Shown here in pieces: positions 43,842-52,288 of a stretch of DNA of 64,000 bases. A model generated the notes under the pieces. It did not search any database. It was not told where the DNA came from and was given only the letters and a program-made list of their open reading frames with translations. The stretch lies in contig BPIR01000002.1 in NCBI GenBank assembly GCA_026004215.1, positions 547,844-611,843 of the forward strand. Reading direction: 5' to 3'. Origin of the DNA: Candidatus Binatia bacterium. GTDB lineage: Bacteria > Desulfobacterota > Binatia > HRBIN30. Every line of letters begins with the position of its first letter. Within the stretch, counting starts at the first letter, position 1. The position numbers and the translations under genes were made by a program.

Positions 43842-44042
43842 TTACAGCTTTTGCACGTTGGTTGCCTGCGGCCCCTTGCGACCCGGGGTCACATCGAAGC
43901 TGACTCGCTGGCCTTCTTCGAGGCTTTTGAAGCCTTGGCCTTGGATTGACGAATAGTGTACGAACACGTCTTCGCCATTTTCCTGGCGGATGAACCCAAA
44001 GCCCTTCTCCGGGTTGAACCATTTCACAGTTCCTACTGCCAT
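43842..44042 (-). CDS. Cold-shock domain protein (CspA family)
   Basis: A 66-residue single-stranded nucleic-acid binding protein and RNA chaperone. RNP1 KGFGFI (13-18) and RNP2 VFVHYS (26-31) are intact; VKWFN and [10 protein letters not shown] bracket the domain. The start is ATG 44042 after AAAGGAGGG seven bases upstream; an in-frame start at 44096 adds 18 residues unlike any Csp. It has its own terminator and a long upstream region (44043-44558) with no gene, consistent with a monocistronic, leader-regulated message. The region upstream holds repeat copies rather than a promoter I can place. Confidence 0.93.
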   Translation of the reverse strand: MAVGTVKWFNPEKGFGFIRQENGEDVFVHYSSIQGQGFKSLEEGQRVSFDVTPGRKGPQATNVQKL

Positions 44043-44345
44043 GCGCGCTCCCTCCTTTCTTTGAAACTCGTTAACCGGAGGTGCTGCATGTCCCAAAAGG
44101 CTTGGTTTTTGCCCGACGGAATGTAAACAACCATTCCGGTGTAACTGGCTTTACTGTGTACCCTGCTGGCTGCTGTAGCGCAAGCCTTTCCCGAAAATAT
44201 TTTTCCACCACAGTCCCTCTCAACGGCCGCAAGGGTGAGGCCGTGTTTCCAGAGGCGTAGGCAAGTCCGCATCCCGAAGCCTCGCTCGGCGCCTCCCCGC
44301 CTCGTCCTACCCTCAGCCGGCCTGCGGCCGACCTCTCCCTGGAAG

Positions 44346-44375
44346 CTGTAGGGGCGACCCTCGTGGTCGCCCCTG
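44346..44375. repeat. Copy 1 of a 30-bp GGGGCGACC...GGTCGCCCC hairpin repeat
   Basis: ctgtaggggcgaccctcgtg then gtcgcccctg: arms AGGGGCGACC and GGTCGCCCCT are perfectly complementary around a CTCGT loop. It is preceded by GGAAG, as is copy 2 (GGAAA). Such short palindromic units are scattered between genes in many genomes; here two sit 72 bp apart. Probably a dispersed extragenic palindrome, not a terminator, as no T run follows. Confidence 0.7.
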
Positions 44376-44417
44376 TTCAGCACCTCACCACCGTGGCATA
44401 GAGCTCATCCCCGGAAA

Positions 44418-44447
44418 CTGTAGGCGCCACCCTTGTGGTCGCCCTTG
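44418..44447. repeat. Copy 2 of the 30-bp hairpin repeat
   Basis: ctgtaggcgccacccttgtg then gtcgcccttg differs from copy 1 by a handful of bases, several of which break the stem (AGGCGCCACC against GGTCGCCCTT). The region between 44043 and 44558 is otherwise without a gene; TCCCTCTCCTTCTCAGGGAG at 44488-44507 looks like part of another dispersed extragenic element. Confidence 0.6.
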
Positions 44448-44558
44448 CACGAGACAATCGTCCCTCCTCCCTCGAGAAAAGCTCCCTCTCCTTCTCAGGG
44501 AGATAGCTACGGTGAGGATCGCTTCCGGCCAGGTGGCCCGTCGCGCCGCGAGCCAGCT

Positions 44559-45092
44559 TTACCGGCGGGCAAAGTACGGTTTGAGTTTTTCGTACGTCGC
44601 CGAAAGGTGCTCCGGCATCACCTTCACGCCGGCCACCACCGGCATGAAGTTCGTGTCGCCAATCCATCGCGGCACGAGGTGCCAATGCAGGTGATCGGTA
44701 AAGCCCGCACCGGCGGCCGCGCCGAGGTTCAAGCCAATGTTCATTCCGTCAGGCTGGAACACTTCGTGAAGAATCGCGGCGGCCTTTTGCGCCGTAGCCA
44801 GCACCTCGCACGCCTCCTTGCGTGGCATTCCCGCGAAATCCGCGGTATGTCGGCGCGGAGCCACCATCAGATGCCCGGTGGCGTACGGAAACTTGTTCAA
44901 CATCACCACCGCAGGCTGCGTGGCGAGGACGTACTGCTCGGCCAAATCCTCCGCATCGCGGGCCAAACAGAAAATGCACTCTTGCGGTTTGGGCCCACTC
45001 AGGTAGGCCCCGCGCCACGGGGCCCACAAAACCTCGACCCACCCACTTTCGCCCGCTTGCTGATTCGGCAACCGCCGGCCGCGCTTGCTCAC
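44559..45092 (-). CDS. HIT family hydrolase/AP4A phosphorylase-like
   Basis: A 177-residue nucleotide-binding hydrolase. HLHWHLVPRW (134-143) is the HxHxHxx motif with catalytic His136. CIFC (39-42) with a downstream His suggests the zinc site seen in Fhit-like/AP4A-type HIT proteins. LWAPWRGAYLSG near the start and LNKFPYATGHLMVAPRRH are typical of the group that cleaves dinucleoside polyphosphates. Start is GTG 45092 with GGGAG upstream; GTG 45038 just before EVLWAPWR is an alternative. It is the last gene of the pheA-to-HIT operon, 42 bp after the IHF gene. Confidence 0.88.
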   Translation of the reverse strand: MSKRGRRLPNQQAGESGWVEVLWAPWRGAYLSGPKPQECIFCLARDAEDLAEQYVLATQPAVVMLNKFPYATGHLMVAPRRHTADFAGMPRKEACEVLATAQKAAAILHEVFQPDGMNIGLNLGAAAGAGFTDHLHWHLVPRWIGDTNFMPVVAGVKVMPEHLSATYEKLKPYFARR

Positions 45093-45134
45093 AACAGCTC
45101 CCTGGGCAGAGCGCCAATCGCAGTCGCGGCGCGA

Positions 45135-45431
45135 TTACGGCTTGTTTGGTTTCTGCGCGTCCACACGCAAGCGCAATTCCTTGCCGGCCCGAAAGAACGG
45201 CATTCGCTTCGGTGCAATTTGCAGCAGCTCCCCGGTCTTGGGATTACGCGTTTTGCGCCCCTGGCGCTCGCGTAACTGGAACGTTCCGAAACCGCGGATC
45301 TCGACGCGGTCGTCATTTTGCAGCGCCTCGACCATGCTGCGAAACACGGTATGGACGACGGTTTCCAAATCCCGCCGCGAGCAGTACGGAAAGCGCCGTC
45401 CGAGCTCCTCTACCAGCTCTCGCTTTGTCAC
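45135..45431 (-). CDS. ihfB: Integration host factor/HU family DNA-binding protein, beta-like
   Basis: A 98-residue DNA-bending protein. TKRELVEELGRRF is the N-terminal dimer helix; EIRGFGTFQLRERQGRKTRNPKTGE contains the conserved GFGxF and the DNA-contacting RxGRNP-like arm (RKTRNPKTG). The GTG at 45431 is preferred because GGAGGGA sits five bases upstream; the longer frame to 45449 places that Shine-Dalgarno inside the coding region. The order rpsA-ihfB is common among proteobacteria, so I call it IhfB, although HU proteins share most motifs. An IHF protein fits the sigma-54 promoters in this window, which usually need DNA bending. Confidence 0.87.
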   Translation of the reverse strand: MTKRELVEELGRRFPYCSRRDLETVVHTVFRSMVEALQNDDRVEIRGFGTFQLRERQGRKTRNPKTGELLQIAPKRMPFFRAGKELRLRVDAQKPNKP

Positions 45432-45455
45432 CGCACTCCCTCCGGGCACGCCCGA

Positions 45456-47219
45456 TTAGCGCGAAGGTTCCTCTTTTTTCTCCGAGTCCATCCGCAACTG
45501 CTCGGCCATGATGTCCTGCAAAGAGAAGCGGCCTTGGTTGCGGTCGCGCTGCAGGTACGACTCCATTTCCAACCGCTCTTCTGTGCGCCGGAGTGCCCGA
45601 ATACTCAAGCTGATCTTGCGATCCTTCGGGTCCACAAGCGTCACTTCCGCCTCGACCTCTTGCCCGGGCTGGAACATTTCCTGCGGGCGATCCACTCGCT
45701 CGTGGCTCAATTGCGACACATGGATTAGGCCTTCCACCCCCTCTTCGAGTTCTACGAACACTCCAAAGTCGGCCACCGAAGTCACCTTGCCCCGCACCCG
45801 ACTTCCGACGGGGTAGCGCTGAGCCATGGTGTTCCAAGGATCCTCGGTGAGTTGCTTCACGCCCAAGGCCACCCGTTCGTGCTCCGGATCGATGCTCAAC
45901 ACGACCGCTTCGACCGTATCCCCCTTCTTGTAGAGCTCCGACGGGTGTTTGATCTTTTTCGTCCAGTGCATGTCGGAGACGTGCACCAAGCCATCAATTC
46001 CTTCGGCAATGCCCACGAACACGCCGAAGTCCGTGATGTGTTTCACCACACCCGTGACCCGCGAACCCACCGGATGGTTGACGCGCAGCAAGTCCCATGG
46101 ATTCGGAACCGCTTGCTTGAGCCCCAGCGAGATGCGCCGATTGGCTTCGTCCACATCGAGGACGACGACTTCGACCTCCTGATTCGGCTCGACAATCTTG
46201 GAGGGATGCACCACACGCTTGGTCCACGACATTTCCGAGACGTGGACCAGCCCCTCCACGCCGGGCTCTAATTCCACGAACGCACCATAGTCGGCAATGT
46301 TCACCACCCGACCGCGTACCCGCGAGCCGACCGGATAGCGTTCGGCCACCCCGTGCCACGGGTCAGGCATGATTTGCTTCATCCCCAGCGAGACGCGCCC
46401 GCGATCCGGGTCGTACTTCAGCACCACGACACGCACAACGTCACCAACCTTTACGACGTCCGAGGGGTGATTGACCCGCCCCCACGCCATATCGGTCACA
46501 TGCAAAAGACCATCGATGCCGCCGAGGTCCACAAAGGCGCCGTAGTCGGTGATGTTTTTCACCACGCCCTCGAGAATGACTCCCTCTTCGAGGACGGCCA
46601 GCGTCTCTTTGCGCAGTTGCTCGCGTTCTTCCTCGATCACTTTGCGGCGCGAAAGCACCACATTACCGCGCGCACGGTTGCACTTGATCACCGCGAACTG
46701 CATGCGCTGGCCAATAAACCGGTCCAGCGAGCGCACCGGACGAACATCCACTTGCGAACCTGGTAAAAACGCCGGAACCCCGACATCGACCTTGAGGCCA
46801 CCTTTGACCTTGCCGACAATGGTCCCTTCGATGGTTTTACCCGTCCGCTCGGCTTCTTCGATGTCGTTCCACACGCGCAACTGCTCTGCTTTCACGCGCG
46901 ACAAGTACACCGTCCCAGTTTCGCGATCCACACCCGCGAAATAAACATCGATCGCGTCTCCAGGCCGGACCTCTACGTTACCATTCCGGTCGGTGAATTC
47001 CTCGACGGGAATCGTTCCTTCCGACTTATAACCGATGTCCACGGCCACCCCTTCGGGCGACACGGTCACGACACGACCACGAACGACTTGCCCTGGGCGA
47101 GGCGCAAGGGTGCTTTGCTCAAAAAGCTCCCGAAAGTCGTTCTGGCTGCTGGACGCAGCTTCGTCTCTTGCTTGTTCCATGTACTGGGTACCCCCTGGGG
47201 CTGAACTTCGGTCCTTCAT
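45456..47219 (-). CDS. rpsA: 30S ribosomal protein S1
   Basis: A 587-residue RNA-binding protein that brings mRNA to the 30S subunit. Six S1 (OB-fold) domains are visible, the later ones with the recurring DYGAFV / DFGVFV and GLVHVSEMSW / LLHVTDMAW signatures; the first two are more divergent, as in E. coli S1. The C-terminus is charged (EQLRMDSEKKEEPSR). The start could be ATG 47219 (MKDRSS, with AGGTGTGAAG upstream) or ATG 47180 (MEQARDE). It lies 10 bp after cmk, the classic cmk-rpsA pair, and 24 bp before ihfB. Confidence 0.95.
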   Translation of the reverse strand: MKDRSSAPGGTQYMEQARDEAASSSQNDFRELFEQSTLAPRPGQVVRGRVVTVSPEGVAVDIGYKSEGTIPVEEFTDRNGNVEVRPGDAIDVYFAGVDRETGTVYLSRVKAEQLRVWNDIEEAERTGKTIEGTIVGKVKGGLKVDVGVPAFLPGSQVDVRPVRSLDRFIGQRMQFAVIKCNRARGNVVLSRRKVIEEEREQLRKETLAVLEEGVILEGVVKNITDYGAFVDLGGIDGLLHVTDMAWGRVNHPSDVVKVGDVVRVVVLKYDPDRGRVSLGMKQIMPDPWHGVAERYPVGSRVRGRVVNIADYGAFVELEPGVEGLVHVSEMSWTKRVVHPSKIVEPNQEVEVVVLDVDEANRRISLGLKQAVPNPWDLLRVNHPVGSRVTGVVKHITDFGVFVGIAEGIDGLVHVSDMHWTKKIKHPSELYKKGDTVEAVVLSIDPEHERVALGVKQLTEDPWNTMAQRYPVGSRVRGKVTSVADFGVFVELEEGVEGLIHVSQLSHERVDRPQEMFQPGQEVEAEVTLVDPKDRKISLSIRALRRTEERLEMESYLQRDRNQGRFSLQDIMAEQLRMDSEKKEEPSR

Positions 47220-47229
47220 ATCTTCACAC

Positions 47230-47919
47230 CTATAGCCTTGCAAGTTCTGCGCGGCGCGCAGTGACTATGTCGTAGAGCATTTGCACGACATCGTCGATAC
47301 TCTTGCCGGTCGTGTCCACGTACACCGCATCCTCCGCTGGCCGGAGCGGCGCATGCGCCCGGGTGCGATCGCGTGCATCCCGCTCGGCGATATCGCGCGC
47401 GACACGCTCGATTTCCGCCTCGCTCACTTGCGCATGCAACTCGGCCGCGCGCCGCCGCGCGCGCTCGCGCGGCGAAGCATCGAGAAAAACCTTCACGAAG
47501 GCATCGGGAAACACCACTGTGCCGATGTCCCGGCCCTCCATCACCACGCCCCCGGCGGCGCCAATCTCGCGCTGCTGCGCCACCAAGTGTGCGCGCACCT
47601 GGGGAACTGCCGAGACTTTCGACGCCCACTGGCCGGCCTCGGGTGTGCGAATGGCGTCCGTGAGGTCACGCCCATCCGCGTAAACGCGCGTGCGCCCGTC
47701 GGCATCGTCGCGAAAACGGATACGAGTCTCGCGGCACAAGGCCTCTAGGCCCGCCGCGTCGTCCGGCGCGATCCCCCGCTCCGCCGCGAGCACGCCAATG
47801 ACCCGGTACATTGCGCCCGTGTCCACGTACTGAAAGCCGAGACGCTGCGCCAAGCGCCGGCTGACCGTACTCTTGCCCGCCCCTGCCGGGCCGTCGATCG
47901 CAACGACAAGCGGCTTCAT
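47230..47919 (-). CDS. cmk: Cytidylate kinase
   Basis: Phosphorylates CMP and dCMP. The 229-residue product starts MKPLVVAIDGPAGAGKST with the P-loop at residues 10-17, then YVDTGAMYR, the CMP-binding insert, VMEGRDIGTVVFP, VFLDASPRERARRRA and RDARDRTR of the lid. Length is normal. The ATG overlaps the aroA stop by 4 bp, and rpsA follows after 10 bp. Confidence 0.96.
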   Translation of the reverse strand: MKPLVVAIDGPAGAGKSTVSRRLAQRLGFQYVDTGAMYRVIGVLAAERGIAPDDAAGLEALCRETRIRFRDDADGRTRVYADGRDLTDAIRTPEAGQWASKVSAVPQVRAHLVAQQREIGAAGGVVMEGRDIGTVVFPDAFVKVFLDASPRERARRRAAELHAQVSEAEIERVARDIAERDARDRTRAHAPLRPAEDAVYVDTTGKSIDDVVQMLYDIVTARRAELARL

Positions 47920-49199
47920 CCGTAGAGCGCCTCCAACTTGGTGAAGAACTCCGGGAATGTTTTCCGGACACAGTGCGGATCCCGAATGCCGATGGCTCCC
48001 ACACGCAAACCAATCAGAGCTAAGCTCATCGCAATGCGATGGTCGCCGTACGTGTCCACCACCGCCGGCGCGATGGCGCTCGGGTAGACGCTGAGCCCGT
48101 CTTCCCGTTCCTCTACTTTCACCCCGAGGCGGGCCAGCTCCGTGGTCATGGCGCGCAAACGATCGCTTTCCTGGATGCGCAAGTGCGCGACGTTACGGAT
48201 CCGCACCGGACCCGTGGCAAACGGCGCCAGGGCGGCCAGGGTCATGGCCGTGTCGGAAATCGGGTTCATGTCCACGTCAATCCCGCGCAGTTCTCCGGTG
48301 CCGCGCACCTCGACAAAATTTTCGCCGAACTCCACTTGTGCGCCCATCTCGCCGAGCACCTCCGCAAACCGAACATCCCCCTGGAGCGATCGGCGGTTCA
48401 GCCCGGGCACGCGAACACGGCCGCCGCACAGTGCGGCTGCGGCCCAGAAGTAGTGCGCGCTGGAGGCATCCGGCTCGATGCGGTAATGCGCGGCCTTGTA
48501 CGCCTGAGGCATCACGCGAAACGTTTCACGGCCGTCCGTCTCCACAACGGCCCCAAACGCTTGCATGACCCCGATGGTCATCGCGACATACGGCTCCGCG
48601 ATCAGCGGACCGACCCGGTGAAGTTCCACCCCTTGCTGGGTACACGGCGCAACCTGCAAAACGGCAGACAGGAACTGACTGCTCTGCCTCGCCTCCAAAC
48701 TGGCCCGGCCACCCCGCAAGCCGTGGGCGCGCACGACCACGGGCGGGCAGCCCGTGCCGCGTTCACTCATTGCATCGGCGCCGAGTTGGCAGAGTGTGTC
48801 GAGAAGAGGCTGAATCGGGCGCTCGCGCATGCGCGGCGACCCGTCAATGCGAAAGCGGCCGTGCCCCAAGCACAAGGCCGCTACCAAGAACCGCATGGCC
48901 GTGCCTGCGTTGCCCACGAATAGGTCCGCCTCTCGCGCTGGAAAAGTTCCGTCGCCACCGCGAACGACAAAACGGCACGCCTCGCGGTCTTCCTGCACAT
49001 CGATCCCCAATACTTGCCAAGCGCGCGCCATGTACTCGGTGTCGTCGCTGAACAGCGCCCCTTCGAGGGTACTCGCACCGCGAGCCAAGGCAGCCAGCAG
49101 CAATGCACGATTTGTGATGCTCTTGGAGCCGGGAACGGTGACCACAGCGTTTATCGGGCGGGTGAGGGGACGAACCCAGTAAATGTTCTCAGCATTCAT
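47916..49199 (-). CDS. aroA: 3-phosphoshikimate 1-carboxyvinyltransferase (EPSP synthase)
   Basis: Joins shikimate-3-phosphate and PEP, step six of the shikimate pathway. The 427-residue protein carries PGSKSITNRALLLAALA (23-39), FVGNAGTAMRFLVAAL (PEP-binding), GSPRMRERPI, QSSQFLSAVL, NPISDTAMTLA, RIQESDRL and TYGDHRIAMS. In the substrate loop the sequence is GNAGTAMR; Ala at the GNAG position rather than GNAGTA variants of class II enzymes should be checked before assuming glyphosate behaviour. Start ATG 49199 overlaps tyrA by 11 bp; the longer frame lies in tyrA. Overlaps cmk by 4 bp. Confidence 0.96.
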   Translation of the reverse strand: MNAENIYWVRPLTRPINAVVTVPGSKSITNRALLLAALARGASTLEGALFSDDTEYMARAWQVLGIDVQEDREACRFVVRGGDGTFPAREADLFVGNAGTAMRFLVAALCLGHGRFRIDGSPRMRERPIQPLLDTLCQLGADAMSERGTGCPPVVVRAHGLRGGRASLEARQSSQFLSAVLQVAPCTQQGVELHRVGPLIAEPYVAMTIGVMQAFGAVVETDGRETFRVMPQAYKAAHYRIEPDASSAHYFWAAAALCGGRVRVPGLNRRSLQGDVRFAEVLGEMGAQVEFGENFVEVRGTGELRGIDVDMNPISDTAMTLAALAPFATGPVRIRNVAHLRIQESDRLRAMTTELARLGVKVEEREDGLSVYPSAIAPAVVDTYGDHRIAMSLALIGLRVGAIGIRDPHCVRKTFPEFFTKLEALYG

Positions 49200-50073
49200 A
49201 CGACTCGGTACCACCCGTTCGACGCTGGCGCTCGTGTGCTTGCCGAGCGCCGTCGAGCCAAGCACGCAGTTCCTCCAGCTTGGTGGTCGCGATCGTTCGG
49301 CGCAAGTCCTCCACCTTGGCCAGAAACCGCTCGAGGGCCTGACCAATCGCGGCACGATTTGTCAGGAAGATGTCCACCCAAGTGTCCGTACTACTGGCCG
49401 CCACACGCGTCAGGCTGGCGAAACTCGGCCCTGCCAGGCGAGCCGCATCCGGAAGATTGCGTTCCAGAGCCAGGCTCGCCGCAAATGCGAGCACGTGCGG
49501 CAGATGGCTCACCCAGGCCAGTGCGGCGTCATGAGCGTCGGCGTTCATCTCTAGCACTTCCATGCCCACAGCCTCCCACAAGGCGCGAATTTGTTCGACT
49601 GCGCGCGCTCCGCTGCGCGTGCCCGGGGTCACCACACACCGGTGCCCGCGAAACAAGTCCGCCCGCGCCGCCGCCGCTCCACTCTCCTCGGTTCCCGCGA
49701 TCGGATGCGCGCCGACAAACGGTACGCCTGCCGGCAGCAGCGGCTCGACCGCATCGAGCACATAACGTTTGACGCTGCCCACATCGGTGACGAGCGTCCC
49801 CGGCGCAAGTGCGGTGCGAAACTCCTGCACCACCGCCGGCATGGAACGAACCGGAACGGCGAGGACAACGAGATCCGCCCCCGCCACGGCCGCGTGCGGG
49901 TCGCGGCTCGCAGTGTCGATGATGTCGCGCCGCAGCGCTTCTTGCAAATTGGCCTCGCTGCGGCCGACGCCGACGACGTGCCCGAACACACCGGCCGCGC
50001 GAGCCGCCAAGGCCAGCGAGCCTCCGATAAGGCCGACCCCGACGACCGCCACCCGCTCAAAACGCAACGGCAC
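49189..50073 (-). CDS. tyrA: Prephenate/arogenate dehydrogenase
   Basis: NAD(P)-dependent oxidative decarboxylation of prephenate (or arogenate) toward tyrosine. From GTG 50073 (GGAGGAGG upstream) the product is 294 residues. VAVVGVGLIGGSLALAARAA is the N-terminal Rossmann loop; VTDVGSVKRYV and VGAHPIAGTEESGA carry the catalytic His and nearby Ser/Glu; SHLPHVLAFAASLAL is the helical dimerisation domain. No ACT domain at the C-terminus, so no obvious tyrosine feedback site. It overlaps hisC by 17 bp and aroA by 11 bp, so translation is coupled. Prephenate versus arogenate cannot be decided here. Confidence 0.92.
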   Translation of the reverse strand: MPLRFERVAVVGVGLIGGSLALAARAAGVFGHVVGVGRSEANLQEALRRDIIDTASRDPHAAVAGADLVVLAVPVRSMPAVVQEFRTALAPGTLVTDVGSVKRYVLDAVEPLLPAGVPFVGAHPIAGTEESGAAAARADLFRGHRCVVTPGTRSGARAVEQIRALWEAVGMEVLEMNADAHDAALAWVSHLPHVLAFAASLALERNLPDAARLAGPSFASLTRVAASSTDTWVDIFLTNRAAIGQALERFLAKVEDLRRTIATTKLEELRAWLDGARQAHERQRRTGGTESYEC

Positions 50074-51181
50074 GCACCCCTCCTCCGATGAGCACTTGCT
50101 CCAGCGCGGCAATGCAGCGTTCATTCTCGGCAGCGGTGCCAATGCTGATGCGCACGTGTTCGGGAAATCCGTACACCCCCATCGGCCGCACGATCACACC
50201 GCGCCGCAGCAAAGCCTCGTACACCCTCGCCCCGTTGCCCACCCGCACGAGCATGAAGTTCGCCCAACTGGGAACATATTCCAGCCCGAGGCGTTCGAAC
50301 TCGCGACGCAAAAACTCCATTCCCTCGCGGTTCACGCGGCGCGTGCGGGCTACATGTTCGTCATCTTCCAAGGCCGCCAAGGCGGCCACTTGCGCGAGAC
50401 TGCTCACGTTAAACGGCGCGCGCACACGGTCCATGAGATCCACCAGTGGCGGCGGCGCAATGCCATAGCCAATGCGCAAACCCGCCAAGCCATAAATTTT
50501 GGAGAAGGTACGCAAGGTAATCAGTGCGCGGGCGGGGAGGTGACTCGCCAGCGAGTCAGGGTAGCGGGGATCCTCGACGTACTCGAAATAGGCCTCGTCC
50601 ATGACCACGATGACATCTTCCGGCACGCGGGCGAGAAACTCCTCCCACTCGTCGCGGAAAAAGATCGTACCGGTCGGGTTGTTGGGATTCGCCAGAAACA
50701 CCATGCGCGTGGCCGGCGTCAGAGCATCGGCCATGGCTTCGAGGTCGTGCGTGTAGTGGCGCAGCGGCACAATGCGAGCGCGAGCACCTTGGGCCTGGAC
50801 GACCAGGCGATAAATTACGAACGCTTGATCGGCCATCACGGCTTCGTCGCCCGCACGCAAGAATGTGCGCACAGCCAACTCGATGAGCTCGTTGGAGCCG
50901 TTGCCCAGCAAGATCGCATCGGGCGACACGCCCAGCTTTCGCGCCAAAGCGCGCTTGAGGTAGTAACCACTACCATCCGGGTAGCGGTGAAGCTGCCCCA
51001 ACGCTTCCTGAATGGCCGCCACCGCGCGCGGCGAAGGCCCGAGCGGGTTTTCGTTGGAAGCCAACTTGATGGAATCGCGAATGCCGTACTCGCGTTCCAG
51101 CTCCTCGATGGGCTTTCCCGGTGGATAGGGCGCGAGCGTGCGGATCCACTCCGGTGCCAATTCTTCCAGTTTCGTGCTCAT
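50057..51181 (-). CDS. hisC: Histidinol-phosphate/aromatic aminotransferase
   Basis: A 374-residue type I fold PLP aminotransferase. KLASNENPLGPSP, HRYPDGSGYYLKRALA, NPNNPTGTIF, VVMDEAYFEY and TFSKIYGLAGLRIGYGIA with the PLP lysine are HisC family motifs. Because it lies between pheA and tyrA in an aromatic operon, it may transaminate phenylpyruvate, hydroxyphenylpyruvate or prephenate rather than, or as well as, imidazole acetol phosphate. The start at ATG 51181 is 18 bp after pheA. Confidence 0.92.
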   Translation of the reverse strand: MSTKLEELAPEWIRTLAPYPPGKPIEELEREYGIRDSIKLASNENPLGPSPRAVAAIQEALGQLHRYPDGSGYYLKRALARKLGVSPDAILLGNGSNELIELAVRTFLRAGDEAVMADQAFVIYRLVVQAQGARARIVPLRHYTHDLEAMADALTPATRMVFLANPNNPTGTIFFRDEWEEFLARVPEDVIVVMDEAYFEYVEDPRYPDSLASHLPARALITLRTFSKIYGLAGLRIGYGIAPPPLVDLMDRVRAPFNVSSLAQVAALAALEDDEHVARTRRVNREGMEFLRREFERLGLEYVPSWANFMLVRVGNGARVYEALLRRGVIVRPMGVYGFPEHVRISIGTAAENERCIAALEQVLIGGGVRAVAF

Positions 51182-51199
51182 GGTCGTTCCACTCCCCTG

Positions 51200-52288
51200 T
51201 CACGATGGCCGCGCTGCCGCCGGATACGACCCTAACACCTTGCAAAACAGCGAGCGGTGCTCCACCTCCGCGAGCGCCTTGGCCACGTGCGGCTCGTCCA
51301 CATGCCCGACCATGTCGAGAAAAAACAAATACTCCCACGGGCGGTTGCGCAGCGGACGCGATTCGATGTTGCACAAGCTCACGCCGTGCTCCGCGAAGGG
51401 CTGCAAAATGCGATACAGCGCGCCGGCTTCGTGGCGCGCGGAGATGACAATCGAAGTCTTGTCGTCGCCGCTCGGACGGGCCACGCCGTCGCGCCCGAGC
51501 ACGAGGAAGCGCGTGAAATTGTTGGCCAGATCCTGAATGTTTTCCGCGAGCACCTGCAAGTCGTAGTACGCCGCGGCAAGTTTGCTCGCCACTGCCGCTA
51601 CGCCGCGCTCCTTTTGCGCCCGCTGGGCGGCCGCCGCCGTGCTCGGAGCTTCGGCCTGCGGAACCCGGGGCAAATGCGCCTGCAGCCACAAGCGGCACTG
51701 CGCCAATGCTTGCGGGTGGGCAACCACCACCTGCACGTCTTCCAGCCGCGACACCCGCGCGAGCAAGCAATGCTCCACACGCAGTTGCAGTTCGGCCTTG
51801 ATCGTGAGCGCCGACTCGGCCAGACGGTCGAGCGTAACGGCCACCACTCCTTCAGTGGAATTTTCCACCGGCACCACGCCGTAATCGGCCCGGTCGTGCT
51901 CGACCTCGTCGAATACCTCGGGAATCGTGCCGACGGGGAGAATGTGCGCTTGGCTGCCGAACTGCTGCACCACCGCCTGATGGGAAAAGGTGCCCAACGG
52001 TCCCAAAAAGGCCACTTTCAGAGGTTGCTCCAAAGCCAAGCAGGCACTGATGATTTCGCGAAAGATACTGCGCACCTGATCGGGGCGGAGCGGACCCGGA
52101 TTGGCGCGCAGCAAGCGACTCAAAATATGTTTTTCCCGAGCGGGGGCGTACACCGCCGCATTTTGCTTGCGTTTGTGCTCCCCAATTTCCCGAGCCAGAC
52201 GGGCCCGGCGGTTCAGGAGCGCGAGCAGCTTTTGGTCGATTTCGTCAATGCGGGCTCGCAAGTCTTCGATGGAAGTCGGTCGTCGCAC
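51200..52288 (-). CDS. pheA: Chorismate mutase/prephenate dehydratase (P-protein)
   Basis: Bifunctional enzyme making phenylpyruvate from chorismate. The 362-residue protein: AroQ chorismate mutase helices 1-90 (DLRARIDEIDQKLLALLNRR and the Arg/Lys active-site residues), prephenate dehydratase 92-270 (VAFLGPLGTFSHQAV, VVPVENSTEGVVAVTLD, NNFTRFLVLG) and a C-terminal ACT domain about 280-355 with the phenylalanine-binding GALYRILQPFAEHGVSLCNIESRP (here split as GALYRILQPFAEHGV and NIESRP), so phenylalanine feedback is likely. First gene of the operon; the upstream region is non-coding. ATG at 52288. Confidence 0.96.
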   Translation of the reverse strand: MRRPTSIEDLRARIDEIDQKLLALLNRRARLAREIGEHKRKQNAAVYAPAREKHILSRLLRANPGPLRPDQVRSIFREIISACLALEQPLKVAFLGPLGTFSHQAVVQQFGSQAHILPVGTIPEVFDEVEHDRADYGVVPVENSTEGVVAVTLDRLAESALTIKAELQLRVEHCLLARVSRLEDVQVVVAHPQALAQCRLWLQAHLPRVPQAEAPSTAAAAQRAQKERGVAAVASKLAAAYYDLQVLAENIQDLANNFTRFLVLGRDGVARPSGDDKTSIVISARHEAGALYRILQPFAEHGVSLCNIESRPLRNRPWEYLFFLDMVGHVDEPHVAKALAEVEHRSLFCKVLGSYPAAARPS

